Source of the DNA: Marinilabiliales bacterium
GTDB lineage: Bacteria; Bacteroidota; Bacteroidia; Bacteroidales; SZUA-534
Direction: 5' to 3'
Length of the DNA: 64,000 nucleotides
Assembly: GCA_003512955.1 (NCBI GenBank)
Contig: DOTG01000045.1
Span: 1-64,000, forward strand
The notes beneath the pieces are model-generated. The model did no database searches and had not been told where the DNA came from. It saw only the letters and a program-made list of their open reading frames with translations. Numbering within the stretch: position 1 is the stretch's first letter; every line of letters starts with the position of its first letter. Shown here in pieces: positions 1-8,033 of this stretch. Both the position numbers and the translations under genes were made by a program.

Positions 1-249
1 TGTATTCTTGACTGCCCGTATCCTATAATAATAGGTTGTTCCTGGATAGATCATGCCATATATTGCCACTGAACTGTTTGGGTTACCTGTAAATTGGGTT
101 GTACTTGCATTATTATAAGTATAAACAAACGTTGAAAAATTACTTGCTGTAGATATATCAAGCACGTAACCGGTTGCTCCAGTTACTGGAGTCCAATTTA
201 CAACAAAAGAACTTGAATTAACACTGGTAGCTGCATTTGCTACCGGAGC
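1..249 (-). repeat. FN3-encoding direct repeat, copy A (continues past the edge)
   Basis: Bases 1-249 match 574-822 with a single difference that I can see (gctgCatttg versus gctgTatttg). The offset is 573 bp, exactly 191 codons, so the reading frame is kept. Each copy encodes most of one FN3 domain; a different FN3 domain (250-573) lies between them. Confidence 0.9.
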
Positions 250-1728
250 TGTAATATATGCTGTTGTAATGATGTTTGAATTGGTAGAAGAACCTGTACT
301 ATTAGCTGCTCTAACTCTGTAATAGTAAGTATATGAAGAGGATAATCCGGTTATACTCTTACTTGTCCCTGAAACAGAAAGATTTTGATATCCTGATACA
401 TAACTTGCAAAGGAACTGCTGGTAGAAACATCAAGTCGGTAATTAGAAACAGTTCCTGAAACACTATTCCAATTAGCAGTAAATGAGGTTGGTGTAACAT
501 TAGTTGCAGCATTTGCTTGCGGCGCTAACGGTAGAGTTAATATCGTTACTACATTTGAATTAGCTGATTGGAGTGTATTCTTGACTGCCCGTATCCTATA
601 ATAATAGGTTGTTCCTGGATAGATCATGCCATATATTGCCACTGAACTGTTTGGGTTACCTGTAAATTGGGTTGTACTTGCATTATTATAAGTATAAACA
701 AACGTTGAAAAATTACTTGCTGTAGATATATCAAGCACGTAACCGGTTGCTCCAGTTACTGGAGTCCAATTTACAACAAAAGAACTTGAATTAACACTGG
801 TAGCTGTATTTGCTACCGGAGCCGTTGGCGGGGTTCCATCAACATTGATAGTGTTTGAAGCAGTTGATACATTTCCTGCTGCATCAAAAGCAATTACTTT
901 AAAACTGCTTACATCGTTTGATATACTTGCTGTATAGGTTAATGTTGTACCCGATAATGTTGCTATCAAAACTTCGTTTTTGTAAATTTTATATCCTTGT
1001 ACTCCTACATTATCAGTTGATGCATTCCAAGCCAAATTACATGTTGTTTGTGTTTGAGAAACTACTCTAAGATTTGAAGGTGCAGTAGGTGATTGAGTAT
1101 CTGGTATATTAACAACTAAACCAGAGCTTATTAATTCGTTTCCATCAGGATATACAGATGAAACCTTAATTGTATTATTTCCTATATTTAAAGAATATGA
1201 AGTATATGTTGAAGCAGTATTAGGTACATCACCCACTAAAACATTATTTACATAAATATTATATTTTTCTACAGTTCCATAAGATTTACTCCAACTAATA
1301 TTTACATCACTTCCCGTTACTATACCTGATAAGTTTGCAGGTTTTGTTCCAATATAAACTTTTAAAGAAGTCCAAGCCGGTTCAAAATCAGCGCCACCTT
1401 CTAAATGACATATAACCCTATTTTGAAGGACAATAAATGTTCTATCTCCTAAAGATAATGAATAATCTTTTGATGCTTCTCTATTAGTAGTAACAATACT
1501 AGTTTCTGCAACAAGTTCATCTGAAGATGAATTTGAGCCAAAAGCAGCAAAATAATATTTTGTAGGAAAAAAAGAATCATCAGTAAACGTACATACATGT
1601 TTAATATTTACATTTGATGAACTTTTTTCAATTACTTTAGGCTGACATGAAGTAATCCAGTATGCTGAGTAAGTATTTTGCAAAATTGTCAGCATAAAAA
1701 GGCAAAAAAATAAACTAAATGTTTTCAT
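1..1728 (-). CDS. Fibronectin type III repeat secreted protein, N-terminal part
   Basis: The frame is open from an ATG at 1728 down to the window edge (576 codons), so the C-terminus is missing. Residues 1-21 look like a signal peptide (MKTFSLFFCLFMLTILQNTYS). A region unique to this protein (about residues 22-125) is followed by at least five FN3-like beta-sandwich domains, recognisable by the recurring NxSW/NWNxV, YxLDVSTxxxF and YYYRxRA strands. It is probably a cell-surface or secreted protein, and in this phylum a C-terminal T9SS sorting domain is expected beyond the window; that is inference. Two of the FN3 domains are nearly identical at the DNA level (see repeats). No catalytic domain is visible in the part present. 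Confidence 0.8.
   Translation of the reverse strand, partial: MKTFSLFFCLFMLTILQNTYSAYWITSCQPKVIEKSSSNVNIKHVCTFTDDSFFPTKYYFAAFGSNSSSDELVAETSIVTTNREASKDYSLSLGDRTFIVLQNRVICHLEGGADFEPAWTSLKVYIGTKPANLSGIVTGSDVNISWSKSYGTVEKYNIYVNNVLVGDVPNTASTYTSYSLNIGNNTIKVSSVYPDGNELISSGLVVNIPDTQSPTAPSNLRVVSQTQTTCNLAWNASTDNVGVQGYKIYKNEVLIATLSGTTLTYTASISNDVSSFKVIAFDAAGNVSTASNTINVDGTPPTAPVANTATSVNSSSFVVNWTPVTGATGYVLDISTASNFSTFVYTYNNASTTQFTGNPNSSVAIYGMIYPGTTYYYRIRAVKNTLQSANSNVVTILTLPLAPQANAATNVTPTSFTANWNSVSGTVSNYRLDVSTSSSFASYVSGYQNLSVSGTSKSITGLSSSYTYYYRVRAANSTGSSTNSNIITTAYITAPVANAATSVNSSSFVVNWTPVTGATGYVLDISTASNFSTFVYTYNNASTTQFTGNPNSSVAIYGMIYPGTTYYYRIRAVKNT
574..822 (-). repeat. FN3-encoding direct repeat, copy B
   Basis: Second copy of the 249-bp repeat at 1-249. 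Identity stops sharply after the shared taccggagc, where the coding sequence moves into the next domain. Near-identity of protein-coding DNA, including third positions, points to recent duplication or gene conversion. Confidence 0.9.
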
Positions 1729-2110
1729 AATTATTTATAAATTAAACTTTTACCTACTCTATTTAAGCTTTTCGGGTTCCGCTTTTATGTTAATTATTAT
1801 TATAATATCTTATATTTGATGCATCTAGATTACTTTTAAAGCAAAAAATGACTGTAGCATATGCGCAAGATTCTTAAGACATGATTTATTGTAATTTCAA
1901 TAATATTCTGTCAATATTGCGTTTAAGAGTTAAATAATTTGAAAAAAGTAGTTCTACTTTTGTTATGTTATTACAAATATAAATATTTATGTCAAATTAA
2001 TTCTTTTATTTCTATACTAATTTCTTGTTTATTAGTAATTGAATTTGAAACCATTAAATTTGTTTTAATTATATTTATTGCATTAAATCACCGAACTTAA
2101 CTATATTTTT
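1729..2110. other. Gene-free AT-rich spacer
   Basis: About 380 bp between the divergent FN3 gene and the small protein gene at 2111. It is very AT-rich and should hold both promoters, but I see no clean TTG-N20-TAnnTTTG pair, hairpin, RNA gene or repeat in it. Confidence 0.5.
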
Positions 2111-2311
2111 ATGGCAATGAGCGAAAGTGCGGAGCGGCTCCGGCAAATGATACACAAAGCAATTGAAGATCATTTTATCACCCCAGAAGAGTATGATACA
2201 ATTATTCATATTGCTACCGAAGATGGGCATATTGACCCACAAGAAAGAGCCTTGTTAAAAGAATTGCAAAACCTGATTGAAGATAAAATTGTCAGGTTTA
2301 AAGCAAAATAA
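2111..2311 (+). CDS. Small acidic helical protein, TerB-like motif
   Basis: A 66-residue soluble protein with no signal peptide or membrane segment. Residues 24-50 contain the pattern ITPEEYDTIIHIATEDGHID followed by PQERALL, which resembles the helix-loop-helix of TerB/tellurite-resistance-like domains and, loosely, an acidic EF-hand loop. It is too short for a full TerB domain. A following lysine-rich helix ends the protein. It stands alone between spacers of 380 and 130 bp, so context gives no function. The coding call rests on clean codons and the conserved-looking acidic motif; the family label is tentative. Confidence 0.6.
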   Translation: MAMSESAERLRQMIHKAIEDHFITPEEYDTIIHIATEDGHIDPQERALLKELQNLIEDKIVRFKAK

Positions 2312-2441
2312 TCCGTTTATTGATATTGATGTAAGAAACAGTTTGGCTTAAGAATCAAATTGCTTTATAATTGGGTGAGAATATTTTTAATAAATATATT
2401 ATCCTTGGAATTTCATTTTATATTTGGTGAAAATACGCAAA

Positions 2442-3659
2442 ATGAAAAATCTATTTGCCCTGTTCTTTCTTGAATTATTTTTTGTGGCTATTGCATCGTG
2501 CCAAAGCATGGAAGAAAAGGTCCAAAAAATACATCAAGAGGTTTTAACCGTTGATCTGCATACAGATACCCCGTTAAAATTTGTAAACGATAATTTTGAT
2601 TTAACCCAATGGCACGATCCCAAAATTGGAGGAGGCAAAATTGATATTCCCAGAATGGAAAAGGGAGGATTAGATGCGGTATTCTTTGCCGCTTTTGTGG
2701 GGCAGGGGCCAAACGACAGCTTGGGTTTAATGGGCGCGTACCTTAAAGCCAATGAAATTTTCGATTCGGTAAACCATATTATGCCCGGCCTCGATGGAAA
2801 AGCTGAAATTGCATGGAATCCGGCGGATGCATACCGTTTGGAAAAAGAGGGGAAACGCGCCATCTATCTGGGGATTGAAAATGGGTATGTACTTGCAAAT
2901 AAAGTGGATAATGTTGACTATTTTTATAGCCGAGGAGCCCGTTATATAACTTTATGCCATACTAAAAATAACGATTTGGCCGATTCCTCAACCGATGACA
3001 AGGGTCCGGTTCATAATGGAATTTCTCCGCTTGGCGAAAAAGTTATCCGTAGGATGAATGAACTGGGGATGATGGTTGATATGTCGCACGCCAGCGATAG
3101 CGCCTTTTTTGATGCAATCCGTATTTCAAAAGCACCCATTATTGCATCACATTCTTGTGCCAGAGCCATTTGCGATAACCCCAGGAATTTGACCGATACC
3201 ATGTTGCGGGCTTTGGCCAAAAATGGGGGAGGTGTTTTTATGTGCATTTTAAGCGATTATGTAAAAAAAATGCCCAGCTACTCCGAACGCGATAGTGCCA
3301 AAGCAGCTTTCAGGGCAAAGCATACACAATGGGATAGTTACACTCCCGAACAGCGCCGAAACGGTATAAAAGAATGGTACCAATTGGATGTTGATTTCCC
3401 GCCAATATTGGCCAATGTTAGCGATGTGGTGGATCATATTGATCACATGGTAAAAGTTGCTGGCATTGAGCATGTTGGGATAGGAACCGATTTTGATGGG
3501 GGAGGAGGAGTGGAAGGCTGTTTCGATGTTTCTGAAATGGGGAATATTACTCTTGAACTGGTCAAACGTGGATATTCTGACGAGGACATCCGGAAAATCT
3601 GGGGAGGGAATTTTATTCGGGTTTTTAGGGAGGTGGAGTCTGCATCCCGGAATAGATAA
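2442..3659 (+). CDS. Membrane dipeptidase (peptidase M19), lipoprotein
   Basis: Zinc-dependent dipeptidase of the renal dipeptidase/M19 family, about 405 residues, the usual size. Visible family motifs are DLHTDTP (first metal ligands H and D), GIENG (bridging Glu), VDMSHAS and IIASHSCARA (metal His residues) and GIGTDFDGGGG near the end. The frame opens at a TTG at 2424, but the ATG at 2442 gives a textbook type II signal peptide ending ALFFLELFFVAIASC, so I take that start. The mature protein would be lipid-anchored in the cell envelope, cleaving L,D- or L,L-dipeptides from scavenged peptides. Single-gene unit. Confidence 0.9.
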   Translation: MKNLFALFFLELFFVAIASCQSMEEKVQKIHQEVLTVDLHTDTPLKFVNDNFDLTQWHDPKIGGGKIDIPRMEKGGLDAVFFAAFVGQGPNDSLGLMGAYLKANEIFDSVNHIMPGLDGKAEIAWNPADAYRLEKEGKRAIYLGIENGYVLANKVDNVDYFYSRGARYITLCHTKNNDLADSSTDDKGPVHNGISPLGEKVIRRMNELGMMVDMSHASDSAFFDAIRISKAPIIASHSCARAICDNPRNLTDTMLRALAKNGGGVFMCILSDYVKKMPSYSERDSAKAAFRAKHTQWDSYTPEQRRNGIKEWYQLDVDFPPILANVSDVVDHIDHMVKVAGIEHVGIGTDFDGGGGVEGCFDVSEMGNITLELVKRGYSDEDIRKIWGGNFIRVFREVESASRNR

Positions 3660-3714
3660 AAATCTCAACTTATCAAAGAGTCCTTGAAACAACCTATTTT
3701 TATTTTACCTTAAT

Positions 3715-3799
3715 CCGCAAGTCGCACTGCGACTTTAATGAAAACGAGTATTTTAAATAAATTCCGTAATACATGGTTAAGTGAAGTCGCGGCGCGACT
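3715..3799 (+). repeat. REPIN-like paired hairpin element 1 (GC type)
   Basis: CCGCA (3715-3719) leads into a 15-nt hairpin AGTCGCACTGCGACT (3720-3734). After 50 nt comes a second hairpin, AGTCGCGGCGCGACT (3785-3799). Both fit AGTC-NN-3nt-NN-GACT with inner pairs GC/GC. The same architecture with other inner pairs recurs at 13161, 15315 and 27980. It sits between the M19 dipeptidase and the convergent EamA gene. Confidence 0.8.
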
Positions 3800-3948
3800 A
3801 AATAACTCATTTCCTCAATGTTTTATATTTTATTTGCAGGATCGAGGTTTTACTAAAGTCAGCTATTAAAATTTAGTGATTGAGATGGTATCTGGTATCT
3901 CTAATGTCTGGCATTAGTTCGCGGAGGGCTAAAATTATCAGAGAATTA

Positions 3949-4830
3949 TCAGTTTCTTTTTCGGATTCTTGAAAAATGAACCAGGTAAATACCCGCTACT
4001 ACAATCAATCCCCCCATCATTTGCCAAATTGTAAGAACCTCGCCAATCATAAAAAATGCGAAAATGGCAGCCAAAACAGGTTGTGTCAGAAGTGTGGGCG
4101 AAATAATCGAGGCGAGTAAATGCCCTTGTGAGTAATTGATTAAAAACCAAGCACCTGCCTGTAAAGTAACCCCCATAATGATAAAGATGACCCAGCTTTT
4201 AACAGGATATCCCGTGAAGGAAAGGCCTCGGGATATTAGAAAAATTCCTAAAAAGAAAGTAGTTGCCAAAGTGGTGATATACAAAAAAGAAAGAGTGTTC
4301 AAATATTTTCGCCCGGGTTGAGTTAGAATGATATAAACAGCATAGAATACACCTGCCACCAGGCCCAGTAGTAACCCCTTCATCATTCCGTTTGGATGAT
4401 AAAAATCATGCAAAACCAGAAGGCTTACACCAACCAGCGCCATGAGTAATCCAATCCAAAACCCGGCTTTATTCCGCTCTTTGAAAAAAAACATGGCCAT
4501 AATTCCCACCCAAAGGGGTGACAAGTTACCGGCAATGGTGGGAATGGTTGCGGTGGAAACCATAATACCTGTTGTCCACAGCGACATGTCCAACGCAAAA
4601 CAAAGTCCGGCAAGAACGGCAATTAATACACCTTTAACCGGAAGTTGAGGTTTGTTTTTTAGATATGAATAGATAAAAAACGGGGTTAAAGTGATGGTAC
4701 CAACAAAAAGGCGGTAAAATGAGGAAACAATTCCAGGGGCATCAGCCATCTTAATTAAAACGGGTGAAAATCCAATAATTATTGCTCCAGTTAATAAGGC
4801 TATGTAAGCCTTTTTGTTTTCTTGAAACAT
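3949..4830 (-). CDS. EamA/DMT-family metabolite transporter
   Basis: A 293-residue integral membrane protein of the drug/metabolite transporter superfamily. About ten hydrophobic helices are visible in two EamA halves (roughly residues 8-145 and 150-288), each ending in a helix rich in Gly/Ala. Typical landmarks are the N-terminal LLTGAIIIGFSPVLIKMA and the central NLSPLWVGIMAMFFFKER. The cargo cannot be deduced; relatives export amino acids, nucleosides or other small metabolites across the inner membrane. It starts 30 bp after the thioredoxin-like gene upstream on the same strand, with a possible -7 box (CAAAGGTA on the plus strand, 4851-4858) in the gap, so it may have its own promoter as well as read-through. 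Confidence 0.85.
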   Translation of the reverse strand: MFQENKKAYIALLTGAIIIGFSPVLIKMADAPGIVSSFYRLFVGTITLTPFFIYSYLKNKPQLPVKGVLIAVLAGLCFALDMSLWTTGIMVSTATIPTIAGNLSPLWVGIMAMFFFKERNKAGFWIGLLMALVGVSLLVLHDFYHPNGMMKGLLLGLVAGVFYAVYIILTQPGRKYLNTLSFLYITTLATTFFLGIFLISRGLSFTGYPVKSWVIFIIMGVTLQAGAWFLINYSQGHLLASIISPTLLTQPVLAAIFAFFMIGEVLTIWQMMGGLIVVAGIYLVHFSRIRKRN

Positions 4831-4860
4831 TCCGTTACGTATTTGCCGGGCAAAGGTAGC

Positions 4861-5463
4861 TTAATTTCCAGAGGCTAGGCACTGTTGAATCGCAGTTTTT
4901 ATTTCGGTTACCAATTGTACAGGCTCTTGGTCAGCACCAGCCCAAACTTTGAATACTTTCCCGTTGGCATCAATAACCATGCTTTGTGGCCATGCCACCA
5001 CTTTATAGGTTGTTGCAATGGCATAACTCTCGGGAATTATCTGGAATTGAAACGGACCAAAACGTTTAAAAAACGCATCCAATTGTTGATTGGTATCCCG
5101 TGCCAATCCAATAAAAATGACTTCATCGCTATTGAATTGAGTCACCAATTTGTTCAATTCCGGAATCTCTTTTAAACAGGGCGGGCAGGTGGTAAACCAG
5201 AAATTGAGGACAACCACTTTTCCCTTTAAATCGGTTAAATAAATATCATCGCCAGTTAATGTTTTTCCTTCAAAATAAGGAGCTGCGCATCCTTTAAGGT
5301 TCTTAACAAAGTCAAGTTCCAATTCATGAAATTGCTGATAACTCATGGTTTCGCTTCCTTTTTCAAAAAGAGTTTCGTAACCTTCAAAACATTCCTGGCC
5401 ATAGCTTTCATTAGCCAGAACAAGCCCCATGAAAATAAAAAGGATAGGAAGTACGGGTCTCAT
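4861..5463 (-). CDS. TlpA-like periplasmic thioredoxin-fold protein
   Basis: A 200-residue exported thioredoxin-fold protein. Residues 1-22 form a signal peptide (MRPVLPILFIFMGLVLANES), and the TlpA/ResA-like domain follows, with the strand GKVVVLNFWFTTCPPCLKEI carrying the active-site pair CPPC. The cis-Pro region reads VVAWPQSMVID. It probably reduces or delivers disulfide/thiol equivalents in the periplasm. An N-terminal stretch of about 50 residues with two extra Cys precedes the fold. It begins 5 bp after a membrane-anchored thioredoxin gene, so the pair is co-transcribed and could form a cytoplasm-to-periplasm thiol relay; that relay is inference. Confidence 0.85.
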   Translation of the reverse strand: MRPVLPILFIFMGLVLANESYGQECFEGYETLFEKGSETMSYQQFHELELDFVKNLKGCAAPYFEGKTLTGDDIYLTDLKGKVVVLNFWFTTCPPCLKEIPELNKLVTQFNSDEVIFIGLARDTNQQLDAFFKRFGPFQFQIIPESYAIATTYKVVAWPQSMVIDANGKVFKVWAGADQEPVQLVTEIKTAIQQCLASGN

Positions 5464-5468
5464 GGTTT

Positions 5469-5891
5469 TTACGATAGGAATGATTGGATTTCTTTCACAA
5501 TTGCCTTCTTATTTTTAAAGCCGATGAGCCGGTGCACCTCTTTGCCTTTATGAAAAAGAACTAATGTGGGAAGGTTCTTGATTTTGTATTTATTGGCCAG
5601 TTGCTGGTATTGTTCTACATTTACTTTGGCCACAGTCAGTTTTAGCGATGTATCTTCGGCCAATTCGTTCAATTCGGGAGCCATCATCTTACATGGGGCA
5701 CACCACGAAGCCCAAAAGTCAACCAAAACATACCCGTTTTTTAATTGAAAATCGATGTTTTTTGGATTCATTATTTTAATCTTCTCGCTTTTTTTAACCT
5801 CGGGAATATTCTTCATTTTGAAGTAAGAATAAACCAGCAAAACCAGAAAAGCAAGCACTAACGCACCAATAATCCATAAAAAAATACTCAT
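5469..5891 (-). CDS. Membrane-anchored thioredoxin
   Basis: A 140-residue protein with an N-terminal transmembrane helix (about residues 3-25, FLWIIGALVLAFLVLLVYSY), a short linker and a complete thioredoxin domain. The active site is WASWCAPCKMMAPEL (WCAPC) and the cis-proline segment is IKNLPTLVLFHKGKEV, both canonical. The charge pattern (KMKN after the helix, few charges before it) makes it unclear which side of the membrane the domain faces. First gene of a likely operon with the TlpA-like gene 5 bp downstream and the EamA gene beyond it. Confidence 0.88.
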   Translation of the reverse strand: MSIFLWIIGALVLAFLVLLVYSYFKMKNIPEVKKSEKIKIMNPKNIDFQLKNGYVLVDFWASWCAPCKMMAPELNELAEDTSLKLTVAKVNVEQYQQLANKYKIKNLPTLVLFHKGKEVHRLIGFKNKKAIVKEIQSFLS

Positions 5892-5918
5892 AACTAATTA
5901 GTTTAATTTTTCGAAGTG

Positions 5919-5926
5919 CAAATATA
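5919..5926 (-). promoter_or_regulatory. Candidate -7 box (TATATTTG) for the thioredoxin operon
   Basis: Read on the minus strand, TATATTTGC fits the Bacteroidetes -7 consensus TAnnTTTG and lies 28 bp upstream of the ATG at 5891. I do not see a matching TTG about 20 bp further upstream, so support comes from one element only. Confidence 0.4.
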
Positions 5927-5988
5927 GATATTTAGATAACTCCATATTATGGATGCCAAGATTTTTTATTTGCCCCGGTTTTGGTGAA

Positions 5989-7455
5989 TTAATCTTGCTC
6001 CCTGTGCCACAGCGATACTTGCACCGAATACTTTTGCCTCAGATGTTCAGCCAATCTCTCGGCACAATAAACCGATCGGTGCTGGCCTCCGGTGCAACCA
6101 AAATTGACCATCAGGTTGGTAAAATTCCGCTCATCATAAGCCTCCACCGACATGTCCACCAATGCAAAAACATTGGTTAGGAATTCATGTACATCGGGTT
6201 CTTTGGCAAAAAAATCAATCACGGGTTTGTCTTTTCCGGTGAGTGTCTGGAACTCCTCGTAACGCCCGGGATTGTGGATGGCGCGGCAATCAAAAACATA
6301 TCCTCCGCCATTTCCGCTGGGGTCTTCGGGGATTCCATGTTTAAACGAAAAACTATTGATAAACACCGATAATGTGGATTTCCGGCGTGTCCTGGGTTTA
6401 TATTTCAGTAATTTTTCGGAAGTCATGAGTTTTCGAAAGACTTCGGTTAATATAGGTAATTCAATAGGCAATTTTACATGAGCTAAAATCCATTCCAGGT
6501 TTTGTAAGGCATATGGAATACTTTGCAGGAAATGGGCCTTTTTCTCATAAAAACCACGAAAGCCATACGCACCCATGGCCTGCATGATCCGAATCAGAAC
6601 ATAGGCATAATAATATTCCTTGAATTCTTTCTCATTAATATTCAGGTATTGTTTTACTTCCTTCACGTAAAAGTCAAGCAATTGCTCCCTGACATTTTGA
6701 GGAATGTCTGCCTTGGCATCGTATAATAACGAGGCCACATCGTATTGCAAGGCTCCTTTTCTTCCTCCCTGATAATCGATAAAATACAATTGGCCTTCGT
6801 GGAGCATGATATTCCGCGACTGAAAATCGCGGTACATAAAATATTCACAATCGGTATTTTGTAGGTAATCAATCAGGGTGTTGAAATCATCTTCAAGCAA
6901 TTGCTCGTTAAAGTGAATATCGGCCAGTTTCAGAAAGTAATATTTGAAGTAGCTCAGATCCCATTGCATCGACTGCCTATCGAAGCTGGACCGTGGATAG
7001 CAGATGGAATAATCCAGTTTTTTTGAGCCGTTAATTTGGAATTTTGGTAGCTGGCGGAGAACCTGCTTGTAAACCTCCACCAATTCAGCCGGAAAATCGC
7101 CATTGTTCCTATTCTCAATCAAAAACTGGAACAACGTGGTATCTCCCAAATCTTCTAAAAGGTAGATGTGGTTTTCTAAATCGGTAAAATAAATCTCAGG
7201 AACCGCTAAACCCAGCGAAAGAAAGTGATTGGTGAATCCAATGAAGGCACGGTTCTCGGCAGCATCTTCGTTTATAGCTCCAATAGCACTCAGGTGTTCG
7301 CCGGTTATTCTGAAATATTCGCGCTTCGATCCTGAGGCCGGGAGTTTGTTGATGGCTACGGCCTTAGCCCCCGACCAATTCTCGAAGATATTATTCAGAA
7401 GTTCAAGCTTTGTCCTTTTTGTGGTAGAATGACCTTGATTTAGGGTTGTTTGCAT
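5989..7455 (-). CDS. AmgK-like sugar kinase fused to RapZ C-terminal domain
   Basis: A 488-residue two-domain cytoplasmic protein. Residues about 20-335 form an aminoglycoside-phosphotransferase-fold kinase closest in motif to cell-wall sugar kinases of the AmgK type: YRDFQSRNIM (catalytic loop, Asp and Asn present, first His replaced by Tyr) at about 206 and FIDYQGGRKG (metal-binding Asp) at about 223. Residues about 358-488 are a RapZ C-terminal domain, with VFDCRAIHNPGRY and the hallmark GCTGGQHRS near the end. In E. coli the RapZ C-terminal domain binds glucosamine-6-phosphate. Here the P-loop half of RapZ is absent and a sugar kinase takes its place, suggesting MurNAc/GlcNAc recycling under amino-sugar sensing; that role is inference. 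Confidence 0.82.
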   Translation of the reverse strand: MQTTLNQGHSTTKRTKLELLNNIFENWSGAKAVAINKLPASGSKREYFRITGEHLSAIGAINEDAAENRAFIGFTNHFLSLGLAVPEIYFTDLENHIYLLEDLGDTTLFQFLIENRNNGDFPAELVEVYKQVLRQLPKFQINGSKKLDYSICYPRSSFDRQSMQWDLSYFKYYFLKLADIHFNEQLLEDDFNTLIDYLQNTDCEYFMYRDFQSRNIMLHEGQLYFIDYQGGRKGALQYDVASLLYDAKADIPQNVREQLLDFYVKEVKQYLNINEKEFKEYYYAYVLIRIMQAMGAYGFRGFYEKKAHFLQSIPYALQNLEWILAHVKLPIELPILTEVFRKLMTSEKLLKYKPRTRRKSTLSVFINSFSFKHGIPEDPSGNGGGYVFDCRAIHNPGRYEEFQTLTGKDKPVIDFFAKEPDVHEFLTNVFALVDMSVEAYDERNFTNLMVNFGCTGGQHRSVYCAERLAEHLRQKYSVQVSLWHREQD

Positions 7456-7608
7456 GTTTTTATTTTTTGCTGGCGCAAATTAATAAAATTAAGCACACAT
7501 GAATCCTTCAATTTTTCAAGTAACAGAAATTATATTTTCAGGTAAACTTAGGGACTAGAAACTAAACCAAGGCAAAAAAATCAATGTACGGATTCAACAG
7601 TTTTTATT

Positions 7609-7911
7609 TCATTCAGGCTCATCGGCATCAAAGGGTCTGTGTTTCTGAGCTTCAGGTTTTTTCCAGGTAAAATGTTCTTTATCGGGAACCGGATCCCAAC
7701 CCCAGCCACCCCACTGGTGGCAGCTAAAAATCCGCCGTATGGCCAGGTATAATCCCTTAAAGGGGCCATGTGTTTTCAATGCATCTAAGGCATAATGCGA
7801 ACAGGAGGGGGTGTATCGGCAGGCTCCTGGCAACCAGGGTGAAATAAACCATTGATAAGCCTTTATCGGAATCATCAATAACAGGGATAGTATTTGATTA
7901 ACGATTTTCAT
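7609..7911 (-). CDS. yidD: Membrane protein insertion efficiency factor YidD
   Basis: A 100-residue protein matching the YidD family: an amphipathic N-terminal helix, then YQWFISPWLPGACRYTPSCS, HYALDALKTHGPFKGLYLAI and RIFSCHQWGGWGWDPVP. The three conserved Cys and the GGxGxDPVP end are intact. YidD is membrane-associated at the cytoplasmic face and assists YidC-dependent insertion of inner-membrane proteins. The usual neighbours (rpmH, rnpA, yidC) are absent here, which is common in this phylum. A C-terminal tail of about 20 polar residues follows the family domain. Confidence 0.93.
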   Translation of the reverse strand: MKIVNQILSLLLMIPIKAYQWFISPWLPGACRYTPSCSHYALDALKTHGPFKGLYLAIRRIFSCHQWGGWGWDPVPDKEHFTWKKPEAQKHRPFDADEPE

Positions 7912-7915
7912 GTTG

Positions 7916-7947
7916 CAAATTTATGAGGAAAATTGGAAGGTTTTCAA
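7916..7947 (-). promoter_or_regulatory. Bacteroidetes-type promoter immediately before yidD
   Basis: On the minus strand TTG (7947-7945), 21 nt, then TAAATTTG (7923-7916) fits the TTG-N19-21-TAnnTTTG promoter. The -7 box ends only 4 bp before the yidD ATG at 7911, so transcription would start at or near the start codon. Confidence 0.45.
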
Positions 7948-8033
7948 GGATTTTTACTGAGTGATATTTTTCAGGGCATCTTTGGGCTAATGTTTGAATT
8001 AATTTGTAAATCGCAGTACAAAAAATTGCAATA

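Noticed and set aside
1729..2110. tRNA or riboswitch in the longer spacers (also 12912-13352, 29831-30340, 47911-48323)
   Set aside because: No T-loop-like GGTTCRANNCC with a matching acceptor stem and no riboswitch core that I recognise was found in any of them.
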